Source: Microbacterium sp. AG238 (lineage in GTDB: Bacteria > Actinomycetota > Actinomycetes > Actinomycetales > Microbacteriaceae). Taken from it: 64,000 nucleotides of DNA. The stretch is taken from positions 496,001 to 560,000 of the forward strand of contig NZ_RAQC01000001.1 in the NCBI RefSeq assembly GCF_003610405.1, in the 5' to 3' direction. The position numbers and the translations under genes were made by a program. Positions 30,438-39,295 of the stretch are shown one piece after another; position 1 is the first letter of the stretch, and each line of letters starts with the position of its first letter. The notes below the pieces were generated by a model. The model was not told the DNA's origin and did not search any database. It saw only the letters and a program-made list of their open reading frames with translations.

Positions 30438-31775
30438 ATGGGAGCCAGCGACGAGAACGAACCGATCCGCCGCGTTCTCTGGCGTCTCGCCCCGATGATC
30501 TACGGGCCGACGACGCTGTTCGGGCTCGGCGAGGGCGCGGTCATCCCCCTGATCCCCGTGATCGCCGCGCAGCTCGGCGCGGATGTCGCCACCTCGGCGC
30601 TGGTGGCCGCAGCTCTGGTCGTCGGCCAACTGTGCGGCAATCTCCCTGCGGGGTGGGCGGTTGCGCGCATCGGCGAGCGGGCGACCATGATCATCGCGGG
30701 TCTTCTCGCCCTCGTCGGCGTCGCGGCGATGGCGTTCGCGCCGGTGCTCGGGGTGTTCGCGGCATCCGTCTTCCTCATCGGCATCTGCGCGGCCGCATTC
30801 GGCGTGGCGCGCCACGCCTTCATGACGACCCGCGTGCCCGTCACCTTCCGCGCCCGGGCGCTGTCGCTGCTCGGCGGCAGCTTCCGCCTCGGCATGTTCG
30901 TCGGTCCCTTCATCGCCGCCGCGCTGCTGTGGTTGTTCGGTGATGAGCACGCCACGATCTGGTTCTTCGGGATCTGCCTCGTCGCGATGATCGCGCTCGT
31001 CGCGTTCGGTCCCGAACCCGAGAAGCGCCTGGGCGCCGTGCCCGCCGTCGCTCGGACCGCCGAGGGTGAGGCACTGACGACCGCGCCGGTGCGCACCCGG
31101 CGAGTGCCCGGCACGGGCGTCGTCCGCACCGCCTGGCGAAATCGCGATGTGCTCGCCCGCCTCGGCGTCGCCGCCGCGTCACTATCGGCGCTGCGCTCCA
31201 CCCGCCAGGTTCTGCTGCCCCTCTGGGGCGTCGCGATCGGGCTCGACGGGTCGACGATCGCACTCGTGGTCGGGGTCTCGGGCGCGATCGACTTCGCCCT
31301 CTTCTACGCCAGCGGGCAGGTCATGGACCGCTTCGGGCGTCTCTGGGCAGCGCTCCCCGCGATGCTGCTGATGAGCGCCGGCCTGATCGCACTCGCGCTG
31401 ACATCCGCCAGCGCGCAGCCGGAGCTGTGGTTCGCGCTGTTCGCGGCGGTGCTCGGCGTCGGCAACGGCCTCTCGAGCGGCATCCTCCTCACCCTGGGAG
31501 CGGATGTCGCACCGACGACGAATCCCGCCCCGTTCCTCGGGTCGTGGCGGACGCTGACCGATGCGGGCGGCGCGATCGCACCGCTGCTGGTCTCCGGCAT
31601 CACCGCCGTCGCGTCGCTCCCCGTCGCCGCCGCCGTCATGGGCGGCTTCGGTCTCGTCGGAGCTTTCGGCTTCATCCGGTGGGTCCCCCGGTTCGTCCCC
31701 CGGACCCGGCTGGATCGCACGCCTGGCGTCACCGACGAACCGGACGCGCCCGACGCGCCGGACCCGTCCGCGTAG
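30438..31775 (+). CDS. MFS transporter at head of polysaccharide cluster
   Basis: 445 residues with about 12 predicted helices and a Pro/Asp-rich tail. The motif A region is degenerate ([14 protein letters not shown]), with [12 protein letters not shown] in the second half. ATG 30438 is chosen because earlier in-frame starts lie within prfB on the other strand. The GH114 lipoprotein gene begins 1 nt after its stop, so the two are probably coupled. Could export a sugar or unrelated solute; substrate unknown. Confidence 0.82.
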   Translation: MGASDENEPIRRVLWRLAPMIYGPTTLFGLGEGAVIPLIPVIAAQLGADVATSALVAAALVVGQLCGNLPAGWAVARIGERATMIIAGLLALVGVAAMAFAPVLGVFAASVFLIGICAAAFGVARHAFMTTRVPVTFRARALSLLGGSFRLGMFVGPFIAAALLWLFGDEHATIWFFGICLVAMIALVAFGPEPEKRLGAVPAVARTAEGEALTTAPVRTRRVPGTGVVRTAWRNRDVLARLGVAAASLSALRSTRQVLLPLWGVAIGLDGSTIALVVGVSGAIDFALFYASGQVMDRFGRLWAALPAMLLMSAGLIALALTSASAQPELWFALFAAVLGVGNGLSSGILLTLGADVAPTTNPAPFLGSWRTLTDAGGAIAPLLVSGITAVASLPVAAAVMGGFGLVGAFGFIRWVPRFVPRTRLDRTPGVTDEPDAPDAPDPSA

Positions 31776-31776
31776 C

Positions 31777-32637
31777 ATGCTCTCCGCGCGACGACTCTCC
31801 GCGACCGCCGCTACCGCCGCGGCGGTGCTGGCTGTCGCCCTGCTTGCGGGGTGCGCCACGACCGCCCCGATGCAGACGCGAACCGACGACACGGCGAGTC
31901 CGCCCCTGCTGGGCGACGTCGCGCTGCCACCGACAGACGGGCTCCCCGACTATCAGCTCGGCGGCGCCTACCCGACTGCCGATGACGTTCGGATCGTCGG
32001 CCGCGACCGCGCATCCGAGCCCGCCGCCGGCGCCTACTCGATCTGCTACGTGAACGGGTTCCAGACGCAACCCGGCGAGCTCGACCTGTGGGAGAGCGAC
32101 CTGCTCCTCACGGTCGCCGGAGCCCCCGTCGTCGACCCGGAGTGGCCCGACGAGGTGCTGCTCGACCCGTCCACGGCAGACAAGCGGGATCGGATCCTCG
32201 ATCTGGTGGCCACGTGGATCCGCGGATGCGCGGAGTCGGGCTTCGATGCCGTCGAGTTCGACAATCTCGACTCCTTCACGCGATCAGGTGATGCCCTCGA
32301 CATCGAGGGGAACCTCGCTCTCGCCGCTGCTTACGTCGATGCGGCCCACGCCGTGGGACTCGCAGCCGGGCAGAAGAACGCGGCGGAGTTCGCACCCCGG
32401 CTGCACGAGGAGGCGGGTTTCGACTTCGCGGTCGTCGAGGAGTGCGCAGCGTATCGAGAGTGCGACGAGTATCGCGACGTCTACGGAACGGCTGTCGTGG
32501 ACATCGAGTACACCGACAATCTGCCGCGGACCTGGGCCGAGATATGCGCTGACCCCTCCACCCCCGCGTCCGTCGTCCTCCGGGATCGTGACCTCACCGT
32601 CGAGGGTGATCCTGAGCATGTGATGACCCACTGCTGA
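31777..32637 (+). CDS. GH114-like lipoprotein (endo-alpha-1,4-polygalactosaminidase type)
   Basis: 286 residues. The lipobox LLAGC (Cys 26) anchors it outside the membrane. The TIM-barrel GH114 signature GFDAVEFDNLDSF (155-167) carries the acidic residues thought to be catalytic; EECAAYRECDEY and VVDIEYTDNL are further family blocks. Known relatives cut polygalactosamine, and the PelA hydrolase domain belongs to this family. It follows the MFS gene by 1 nt and precedes a polysaccharide synthase, so it likely trims the polymer made next door. Confidence 0.82.
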   Translation: MLSARRLSATAATAAAVLAVALLAGCATTAPMQTRTDDTASPPLLGDVALPPTDGLPDYQLGGAYPTADDVRIVGRDRASEPAAGAYSICYVNGFQTQPGELDLWESDLLLTVAGAPVVDPEWPDEVLLDPSTADKRDRILDLVATWIRGCAESGFDAVEFDNLDSFTRSGDALDIEGNLALAAAYVDAAHAVGLAAGQKNAAEFAPRLHEEAGFDFAVVEECAAYRECDEYRDVYGTAVVDIEYTDNLPRTWAEICADPSTPASVVLRDRDLTVEGDPEHVMTHC

Positions 32638-32728
32638 GGCGAATCATGGTGTGACCGGCCACCCGGGCGCAACCCGTTTCGTCTGGCGAACGACCCCTGA
32701 GAGCGTGGGCTGCGACCGAGGGAGATCA

Positions 32729-34735
32729 ATGGTCGTCGAAACGACACTTGGCCGCGAGGGTACGCGGCGCGATGTGGCGCGCCGCTCGAAGAGGTCGGCC
32801 CGGCGCCTCGCGCTGATCCGCCTCGTGGTTCTCCTCGCAGCGATCTCCGGCCTGAACTACGTCGTGTGGCGCTGGCTCGCCTCGGTGAACTGGGAGGCGT
32901 GGTGGATAGCCGTGCCGCTCGTGCTCGCGGAGACATACAGCCTCATCGACTCGCTCATCTTCGCTATCGGCGCCTGGCGTCTGCGCGAACGCCACGACGC
33001 GCCGCCCTTGACGCGCGAGGTCACCGTCGACGTCCTCGTCACGACCTACAACGAACCGCTCGACCTCGTCATGCGCACGGCCCGTGCCGCCCAGGCCATC
33101 AGCTACCCGCATGAGACGTGGATCCTCGACGACGGCGATCGACCCGAGCTCCGCCGTCTCGCCGAGGCGGAGGGCATCGGCGTCGTCACCAGGTCGCAGG
33201 CGTGGCGTGACCGGCCACGCCACGCGAAGGCCGGGAACATCAACAACGCCCTCATGGTGACGGAGGGCGAGTTCCTGCTGATCCTCGACGCCGACCAAGT
33301 GCCTTCGCCGAGAATCCTCGATCGGACACTCGGCTGGTTCATGGACGACAAGGTCGCCCTCGTCCAGACGCCGCAGTGGTTCGTGAACGTACCGCCCAGC
33401 GACCCGCTCGGCAGCCAGGCCCCACTGTTCTATGGCCCGATCCAGCAGTCCAAAGACGGCTGGAACGCGGCGTTCTTCTGCGGGTCCAACGCGATCCTGC
33501 GCCGCGAAGCCCTCATGCAGCTCGGCGTCTCGCGCTACGTCGATGAAGTGACGCTGGCCGTCAATCGCGGCGTGCGGTCGTCGCGCCGGGTGCTGACTCG
33601 TGCACGCCGCGACCACGGTTCCGACCCCCGCATCGCCGCCGCCCTCGACACCGTCGAAGACGCTCTCGATCAGGTGAAGGCCGAGATCGCGCGCGGTGAC
33701 GCGCTCGCCGACGTGACCTATGCGTTCCAGAGCCGGATCGACCGCGTCCGCCGTGAGTTGAGCGACCAGGATGTGTCCGACGTCCGCGCAGAGCTGCGTG
33801 CGCTCGCGGAGCTCACCGCCGACACGGAGGCCCTCGCCGTCATCGACGAGGTCACCCTCGACGCTCTGGGCGATCGCAGTCTGTCACCGCTCGCCGCGCT
33901 CGAGTCGATCAGCATGCTCGTCTCGGCGTTCGACGTCGCACGCGACGAGGAGGCGCAGGCCATCATGCCCCTCGCGACCATCTCGGTGACCGAGGACATG
34001 GCGACGTCCATGCGGCTGCACGGGCTCGGTTGGAAGTCGGTGTACCACGACGAGGTGCTCGCCGAGGGCCTTGCTCCCGAAGACCTTCCCACGATGCTGA
34101 CGCAGCGCCTCCGGTGGGCACAGGGCACCATGCAGGTGATGTTCCGCGAGAACCCCCTCGTGCAACGCAGCCTCAGCTGGGGCCAGCGCATCATGTACTT
34201 CGGCACGATGTGGAGCTACCTGGCCGGCTTCGCCGGCATCGTCTACATCGCCGCGCCGGTGCTCTATCTGACGTTCGGGGTCATGCCGGTGCAGGCATGG
34301 AGCGTCGACTTCTTCGCACGGTTCATCCCCTTCTTCCTCCTCAATCAGCTGCTCTTCCTCGTCGTCGCCAACGGACGCCCCACGTGGCGCGGAGCGCAGT
34401 ACTCTCTCGCGCTCTTCCCCGTCTGGATCCGCTCCGTGACGACCGCGTTCGCGAATGTCTACCGCGGCCGAGCCCTCGGCTTCGCCGTCACACCGAAGAC
34501 CCGCGCCACCGAGGACAGCCCGCGGTGGGACCTCGTGAAGCCCCAGCTGATCGCCATGGCCGCGCTCGTCCTGTCGCTCGTCGCCGTCGGCATCCGGTAC
34601 GCCGTCGGTCAAGCCGAGGGCATCGCGCCCCTCATCAACATCGTCTGGGTGCTGTACGACCTGATGGTCTTCAGCATCATCATCCGCGCGGTCCTCTACC
34701 GGCCGCCGGCGCACTTGGAACTGAAGGAGACCTGA
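32729..34735 (+). CDS. Cellulose-synthase-like family 2 glycosyltransferase with large insertion
   Basis: Processive inner-membrane polysaccharide synthase. 668 residues from ATG 32729 (GGGAG 6 nt upstream; an earlier GTG at 32651 is less likely). Order: two helices (about 26-50, 58-84), GT domain with DDGD (134-137), DAD (187-189), FFCGSN (249-254), TED (421-423) and QRLRW (459-463), then four or five helices to 657. BcsA proteins have only a short loop between the FFCGS and TED motifs; here about 150 mostly helical, charged residues (267-415) intervene. No PilZ domain follows the last helix, so c-di-GMP control is unlikely. Confidence 0.88.
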   Translation: MVVETTLGREGTRRDVARRSKRSARRLALIRLVVLLAAISGLNYVVWRWLASVNWEAWWIAVPLVLAETYSLIDSLIFAIGAWRLRERHDAPPLTREVTVDVLVTTYNEPLDLVMRTARAAQAISYPHETWILDDGDRPELRRLAEAEGIGVVTRSQAWRDRPRHAKAGNINNALMVTEGEFLLILDADQVPSPRILDRTLGWFMDDKVALVQTPQWFVNVPPSDPLGSQAPLFYGPIQQSKDGWNAAFFCGSNAILRREALMQLGVSRYVDEVTLAVNRGVRSSRRVLTRARRDHGSDPRIAAALDTVEDALDQVKAEIARGDALADVTYAFQSRIDRVRRELSDQDVSDVRAELRALAELTADTEALAVIDEVTLDALGDRSLSPLAALESISMLVSAFDVARDEEAQAIMPLATISVTEDMATSMRLHGLGWKSVYHDEVLAEGLAPEDLPTMLTQRLRWAQGTMQVMFRENPLVQRSLSWGQRIMYFGTMWSYLAGFAGIVYIAAPVLYLTFGVMPVQAWSVDFFARFIPFFLLNQLLFLVVANGRPTWRGAQYSLALFPVWIRSVTTAFANVYRGRALGFAVTPKTRATEDSPRWDLVKPQLIAMAALVLSLVAVGIRYAVGQAEGIAPLINIVWVLYDLMVFSIIIRAVLYRPPAHLELKET

Positions 34736-34738
34736 CAC

Positions 34739-35074
34739 ATGCTGGACCTCGATATCGACGTACGTGACAACGGTCGCGTCGTCCGCCCCCATGGCCGGCT
34801 CACGATGGTCTCCGCGCGGCCCTTCCGCGAGCGGATGACCGAGGAGATCGCCGCTGCCGGCGGTTCCCCCGTCGTCGTCGATCTCTCCGACGTCGCCTTC
34901 ATCGACTCGTCGGGACTGGGAGCCCTCGTCGCCTGCCTCAAGACCGCTCGACAGGGCGGCGGCGACCTGCGGCTGGCCGCTCCGAGCGAACAAGTGACGA
35001 TGGTGCTCGGCCTCACGAACCTCGATCGTGTGCTCCGGCCACGCGCGACCGTGCAGGATGCTCTCGATGGATGA
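34739..35074 (+). CDS. STAS-domain anti-sigma-factor antagonist
   Basis: 111 residues, a single STAS domain like SpoIIAA/RsbV. The phospho-acceptor region is FIDSSGLGAL (Ser 57/58). In this family a kinase phosphorylates this serine and a PP2C phosphatase removes the phosphate; only the dephosphorylated form binds the kinase or another partner. It starts 3 nt after the glycosyltransferase stop behind GGAG and overlaps the kinase gene by 8 bp. Confidence 0.9.
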   Translation: MLDLDIDVRDNGRVVRPHGRLTMVSARPFRERMTEEIAAAGGSPVVVDLSDVAFIDSSGLGALVACLKTARQGGGDLRLAAPSEQVTMVLGLTNLDRVLRPRATVQDALDG

Positions 35075-35486
35075 CGGAGTGCACCGGAGGCTCGTCGCCG
35101 AGGTCGTGCTGGAAAGCGTCGAGGCCGTTCACGACCTCCTCGCCTCGTGGTGGGAAGAGGTCGGCGCGGTCGAGCCGCGCGTCCGCTTCTCCTTCGAGAC
35201 CGCGGTCGTGGAGATCGCCGGCAATATCGTCGAACACTCCGTCGCGGCGCAGGGCGCGGACGGCCGCCACTTCACGCTCGATCTCCACGCCACGCGCGAA
35301 GCTCTGACAGCGACGTTCGAGGATGACGCGCAGCCGGCGGAGCTCGACCTCAGTGCGGTGACGATGGCGACTGCCGATGCCGAGGACGGCCGCGGACTCG
35401 CTCTCGCGCTCGCGAGCGTCGACGCGCTCGACTACCGCTACGAGAACGGGCGCAACGTGTGGAGTCTCGAGTGCCGTCGCGAGTGA
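35067..35486 (+). CDS. RsbW-like serine kinase/anti-sigma factor (HATPase)
   Basis: 139 residues with a GHKL ATPase fold. The N box is VVEIAGNIVEHS (Glu 49, Asn 53); the G2 box is DGRGLALALASVDAL (107-121). The G1 box is degenerate (FEDDAQPAEL, without the usual glycine). Starts at ATG 35067 inside the STAS gene; 35058 is an alternative. Its stop overlaps the next start (GTGA). It should phosphorylate the neighbouring STAS protein. No sigma factor gene is adjacent. Confidence 0.86.
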   Translation: MDDGVHRRLVAEVVLESVEAVHDLLASWWEEVGAVEPRVRFSFETAVVEIAGNIVEHSVAAQGADGRHFTLDLHATREALTATFEDDAQPAELDLSAVTMATADAEDGRGLALALASVDALDYRYENGRNVWSLECRRE

Positions 35487-38005
35487 GACGACGCCTGAGA
35501 CGGACACTGACAGCCCTCGCTTTCGCGGCCGCCGCTGCTCTGATCGCGGCGCCGGCTGCCGTTGCCGACACGGGCGCGGGTCCGGATGCCGCGGCAGCCC
35601 CCGACCCGGGGACAGCGGGCGTCGCGCAAGACGGGCTGTGGTTCGGCGCCGAGCTCGACTGGGGGTCCGACGGGCCCGACGGATACGCCGACCGACTCGG
35701 CGAGACGCCCGCGAGTTACGCCATCCGCCTGTCGTACCCGCTCGACGACAAGGCTCGGCAGGACTGGTCTCGTGCTGCCACCGCGGCTGCCGCCCAGGGG
35801 GCGGTGCTGATTCTGAGCATGGAGCCCCGGGCTTCGCTCTCAGACCTCACGCGCGAGGATGCCGCGGCGTTCAACGCGATGCTCGAGACGATGCAGGCCG
35901 ACTACGACACGCACCATCTGGTGCGATTCGCCCCCGAGATGAACGGCTCGTGGACCTCGTGGGGGCAGCAGCCGCGGGAGTTCGTGCGCGCCTTCGAGAC
36001 GGTGGCCGACGCCGTCCACGACGGCCGGTCGGGCGCGGAGATGGTCTGGGCCCCCTCGTATGGCGCGGGGTACCCGTTCGAACGCGCCGACGGCCGGCTC
36101 GATGACCTCTCCCCCGCCGATCTCCGTGCCCTCGACACCGACGACGACGGTCTGCTGACGGAGGCCGACGACCCGTACGGCCCCTACTTCCCCGACGCGG
36201 ATGCCGTCGACCGGGTGGGTCTGACGATGTACTACTTCGGCAAAGGCGAGTCCGGCGCAGCCGCGGGTCGCGACGTGCCGCTCGTGTCGAACAGTGCGCC
36301 CGACGAGGGCGAGGTGGCCGCGCGCTTGGACGAGCAGTGGGGCTACACCGTGCCGCAGGCGGAGACCTTCTACGACCGGTTCGCGGCGGGCCAGGAGCGG
36401 GATCTCCTCCTCGACACCGGCGCGCTCTACGACTTCTCACTCGACGGCGACTCCGAGCTCGCCGTCAAGCAGGGTTGGTGGCGACAGGTGCTCGCCGAGC
36501 TGCCCACCCACCCGCGGATCACCGCCGTCACCTGGCTCGAGGCCGTGCGCGAAGAGGCCGAGGCCGGTGCGCAGGAGGTCGATTGGCGGCTGACCGCGTC
36601 GCGCGAGCTCGCCGACGCGTTCCGGGCCGACCTCGTCGCCTCCGGGCAGGAGCAGTGGAGCCCGATCACCGACGTGATCACTCCGCAGGAGGCCGCGGCG
36701 AGCACCGTGCAGGTCCGCCAGGGCAACGACGAGATGAACTGGATCACCGGCACCGCAGCGGTGCTCGCCATCGCATTCCTCGTCTCGGGTGTCGTCGGGC
36801 GGACGCTGCCGTCGTGGCGCTACCCCGACGATTCCGCGACCCGCGACCTGCGCATCGACATGATGCGGGGCTTCGTCATCATCGTGGTCGTCGTCACCCA
36901 CATCGAGGTGCTGAGCCCGTACTCCTTCGCATCGCTGAATATCATCGGCGCCATCACGGGCGCGGAGCTGTTCGTGCTCCTGAGCGGCGTCGTCCTCGGC
37001 ATGGTTTTCCCCGCGGCAGTCAAACGAGGCGGCGAATGGGGCGCGGCTCTCGCAGCGTGGGCGCGGGCGCGGAAGCAGTACCTCGTCGCCCTCGCCGTCA
37101 TCCTGCTGATCTTCATCGTCAGCTTCGTGCCGTTCATCGACGCGTCCGCGATCATGACGTTCACCGACCGAGGCACCGGGGAGGACGGGCAGACCACGAC
37201 CGGGCGCGTCTACGATCTCTACCCGAACGCCGACCGCCTGCTCGACTACCCGCCGCCCTGGTACGCGGTGCGTCAGCTGCTCCTGCTCGAGATGGGGCCG
37301 TGGCCGTTCAACATCATGGGCCTGTTCGTCGTCCTGAGTCTCGCCTACCCGGCCCTCATGTGGCTCATCCGCCGTCGCCTGTGGTGGCTCGTCCTCGCCG
37401 GAAGCTGGGGGCTCTACGCCCTGCACATCACGATGCCGGAGCTGTCGCCGCTGCCGTCGCAGTTCAACGCGGTCTTCCCCCTGCTGGCCTGGCAGGTGCT
37501 CTTCACGCACGGACTCGTCATCGGGTACTACCGGCGACCGATCATCCGGGCACTGACCTCGAGACCGGGAAAGATCCTCGTCGGCATCTTCGTCGTCGGC
37601 TACGCGGGGTTCCTCGTCTACCTCTGGGCGGGCGACAGCTTCGGGTTCGAGCCGACGCCGTTCCCGGCGGGCCTCTACGGGATGCTGTACGACTCGGGCT
37701 ACCCGCGCATCGACCTGCACTGGGGGCGCCTGCTCGACCTCGTTCTCGTGATCACCTGCAGCTACGCCGTGCTCACGGTGGCCTGGAAGCCGATCAACGC
37801 GGTCATGGGGTGGCTGTGGATCCCGCTGGGGCAGGCGAGCCTGTACGTCTTCATCGTGCACGTGTTCTTCGTGCTGGCCGTCGCGAACATCCCCGGCCTC
37901 GACCGGCAGAGCTTCTGGCAGGGGACGCTCATCCATACCGCGGTCATCGCGCTCATCTACCTGATGGTGCGACGGCGGTTCCTGTTCTCGGTGATCCCCC
38001 GCTGA
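35483..38005 (+). CDS. Secreted GH26-like glycosidase fused to OpgC-type acyltransferase
   Basis: 840 residues from GTG 35483, which overlaps the kinase stop and begins a clean signal peptide (to about residue 28). Residues 50-400 form a GH26-like barrel: RFAPEMNGSWTSWG carries the putative acid/base Glu 152, and MVWAPSY follows; a calcium-loop-like DTDDDGLLTEADD sits at 218-230. Residues about 420-840 form a multi-helix OpgC-type membrane acyltransferase, starting DLRIDMMRGF with a following histidine (THIE). The architecture suggests cutting and acylating a polysaccharide outside the membrane. The nucleophile glutamate could not be assigned. Confidence 0.82.
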   Translation: MRRRLRRTLTALAFAAAAALIAAPAAVADTGAGPDAAAAPDPGTAGVAQDGLWFGAELDWGSDGPDGYADRLGETPASYAIRLSYPLDDKARQDWSRAATAAAAQGAVLILSMEPRASLSDLTREDAAAFNAMLETMQADYDTHHLVRFAPEMNGSWTSWGQQPREFVRAFETVADAVHDGRSGAEMVWAPSYGAGYPFERADGRLDDLSPADLRALDTDDDGLLTEADDPYGPYFPDADAVDRVGLTMYYFGKGESGAAAGRDVPLVSNSAPDEGEVAARLDEQWGYTVPQAETFYDRFAAGQERDLLLDTGALYDFSLDGDSELAVKQGWWRQVLAELPTHPRITAVTWLEAVREEAEAGAQEVDWRLTASRELADAFRADLVASGQEQWSPITDVITPQEAAASTVQVRQGNDEMNWITGTAAVLAIAFLVSGVVGRTLPSWRYPDDSATRDLRIDMMRGFVIIVVVVTHIEVLSPYSFASLNIIGAITGAELFVLLSGVVLGMVFPAAVKRGGEWGAALAAWARARKQYLVALAVILLIFIVSFVPFIDASAIMTFTDRGTGEDGQTTTGRVYDLYPNADRLLDYPPPWYAVRQLLLLEMGPWPFNIMGLFVVLSLAYPALMWLIRRRLWWLVLAGSWGLYALHITMPELSPLPSQFNAVFPLLAWQVLFTHGLVIGYYRRPIIRALTSRPGKILVGIFVVGYAGFLVYLWAGDSFGFEPTPFPAGLYGMLYDSGYPRIDLHWGRLLDLVLVITCSYAVLTVAWKPINAVMGWLWIPLGQASLYVFIVHVFFVLAVANIPGLDRQSFWQGTLIHTAVIALIYLMVRRRFLFSVIPR

Positions 38006-38026
38006 GCTCGGGGCGATCGACGCAGG

Positions 38027-39199
38027 TCAGCGCACGGAGATGACGACTGCGGTCACATCGTCGTCGACGGTGTGTTCGGAGACGCGGATCGAGAGCTCGT
38101 CGAAGAACGCGTCGGGCTCTGCCGCACGGCGCAGGTCTTCGCCGATCAGGCGCAGGCTGTCGAGCGTGGAGTCGTAGGCGTCGAGGGCGCCATCCGAGAC
38201 GGAGATGATGAGGTCGCCGTGGCCGACCACGGTCTCTCCTGCCTCCCAATCGGCATCGGACGGGCGGAGGCCGAGCGGCAGGTTGCGTGAGCTCAGACGT
38301 TCGCTCGTGCCGTCGGCGCGGAGCAGCAGGGTGAGTCCGTGACCGGCGTCGACGTAGGCCACGCGGCCGCTCCGGGTGTCGATCACCGCGTGGAACAGGG
38401 TCGCGAAGGTGTCACGGTAGCGCTTGTCGTGGCGGGCGTAGTCCTCGACCGACAGCATCGCCTCGACGGGGTCGAGGTGAGCACGCTGTTGGAGCGCGCC
38501 GATCAGTTCCTCAGCGAAACCGCCTGCCTCCTCGCCCTTGCCCATCACGTCCGCGAGGGTGACGATGATGCGGTCGCCGACCTGCTGCCAGCTGCTCCGG
38601 TCGCCGCTCACCTGCCCGTGCGGGATCGCCAGGGCGGCGAGGCGGACCTCTCCCGCCGCGAGGCGGTCATCGCGCACGGCGGGGACCGTGGCACCCTCGG
38701 GCAGCGGCACCGATCCGGCGCCGTCGGGGTCGTCCATGCGCATCTCAGCCTGAGCCCAGAGACCGAAGCGCTCGAAGGCGTCGCGGTCGGTGTCGCTGAG
38801 CTCGCGGGGCGAGGTGTCGAGCAGGCAGAGCGTGCCGACGGTCTCCCCCGCGTCGGTGTGGATCGGAAAGCCCGCGTAGAAGCGGATGCCGTGCTCGGCG
38901 ACGATCGCACGGTCGGCGAACCGCGGGTCGGCGCGCCCGTCGCGCACCTCGAGCACGGCGGGCTGCTTGACGGCCTCGCCGCAGAACGAGTCCTCGATCG
39001 GGGTGTGCGTGAAATCGGACTCCGCCGGCTGCGACTTCGTGAACACCGTCTCGGAGTTCACGACGTTGACGACGGCATAGTCGACGTCGAACATCTCGCG
39101 CGCGAGCCGCGTGATGCGGTCGAAGCGCTCCTCCGGGGCGGTGTCCATCAGACCGAGTCGCGTCACCGCGTCGTCGTTGACATCGAGTTGCTGGGTCAT
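38027..39199 (-). CDS. GAF-SpoIIE (PP2C) serine phosphatase
   Basis: 390 residues: a GAF sensor domain (about 20-155, with FCGEAVKQPAVLEV), then a SpoIIE/RsbU phosphatase domain (about 185-390). Metal ligands are likely in SGDRSSW (Asp 200), LADVMGKGEEA (Asp 217), SDGALDAY (Asp 336) and DDDVTAVV. It is convergent with the polysaccharide cluster, 21 bp away, and is the obvious enzyme to dephosphorylate the STAS protein in response to a GAF ligand. A GGAGG-rich site precedes the ATG. Confidence 0.88.
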   Translation of the reverse strand: MTQQLDVNDDAVTRLGLMDTAPEERFDRITRLAREMFDVDYAVVNVVNSETVFTKSQPAESDFTHTPIEDSFCGEAVKQPAVLEVRDGRADPRFADRAIVAEHGIRFYAGFPIHTDAGETVGTLCLLDTSPRELSDTDRDAFERFGLWAQAEMRMDDPDGAGSVPLPEGATVPAVRDDRLAAGEVRLAALAIPHGQVSGDRSSWQQVGDRIIVTLADVMGKGEEAGGFAEELIGALQQRAHLDPVEAMLSVEDYARHDKRYRDTFATLFHAVIDTRSGRVAYVDAGHGLTLLLRADGTSERLSSRNLPLGLRPSDADWEAGETVVGHGDLIISVSDGALDAYDSTLDSLRLIGEDLRRAAEPDAFFDELSIRVSEHTVDDDVTAVVISVR

Positions 39200-39295
39200 G
39201 AGCGGGCTCCCCCTCCACGCATAGCCGGTCCCTCGACCCTATCCAGCGCGATTTGTGCCGGGAAGGAGGTTGCGGAATGACCGCGCATCGCGGAC

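Noticed and set aside
34500..34735. PilZ domain at the GT2 C-terminus
   Set aside because: The protein ends 11 residues after its last helix; no RxxxR or D/NxSxxG motif is present.
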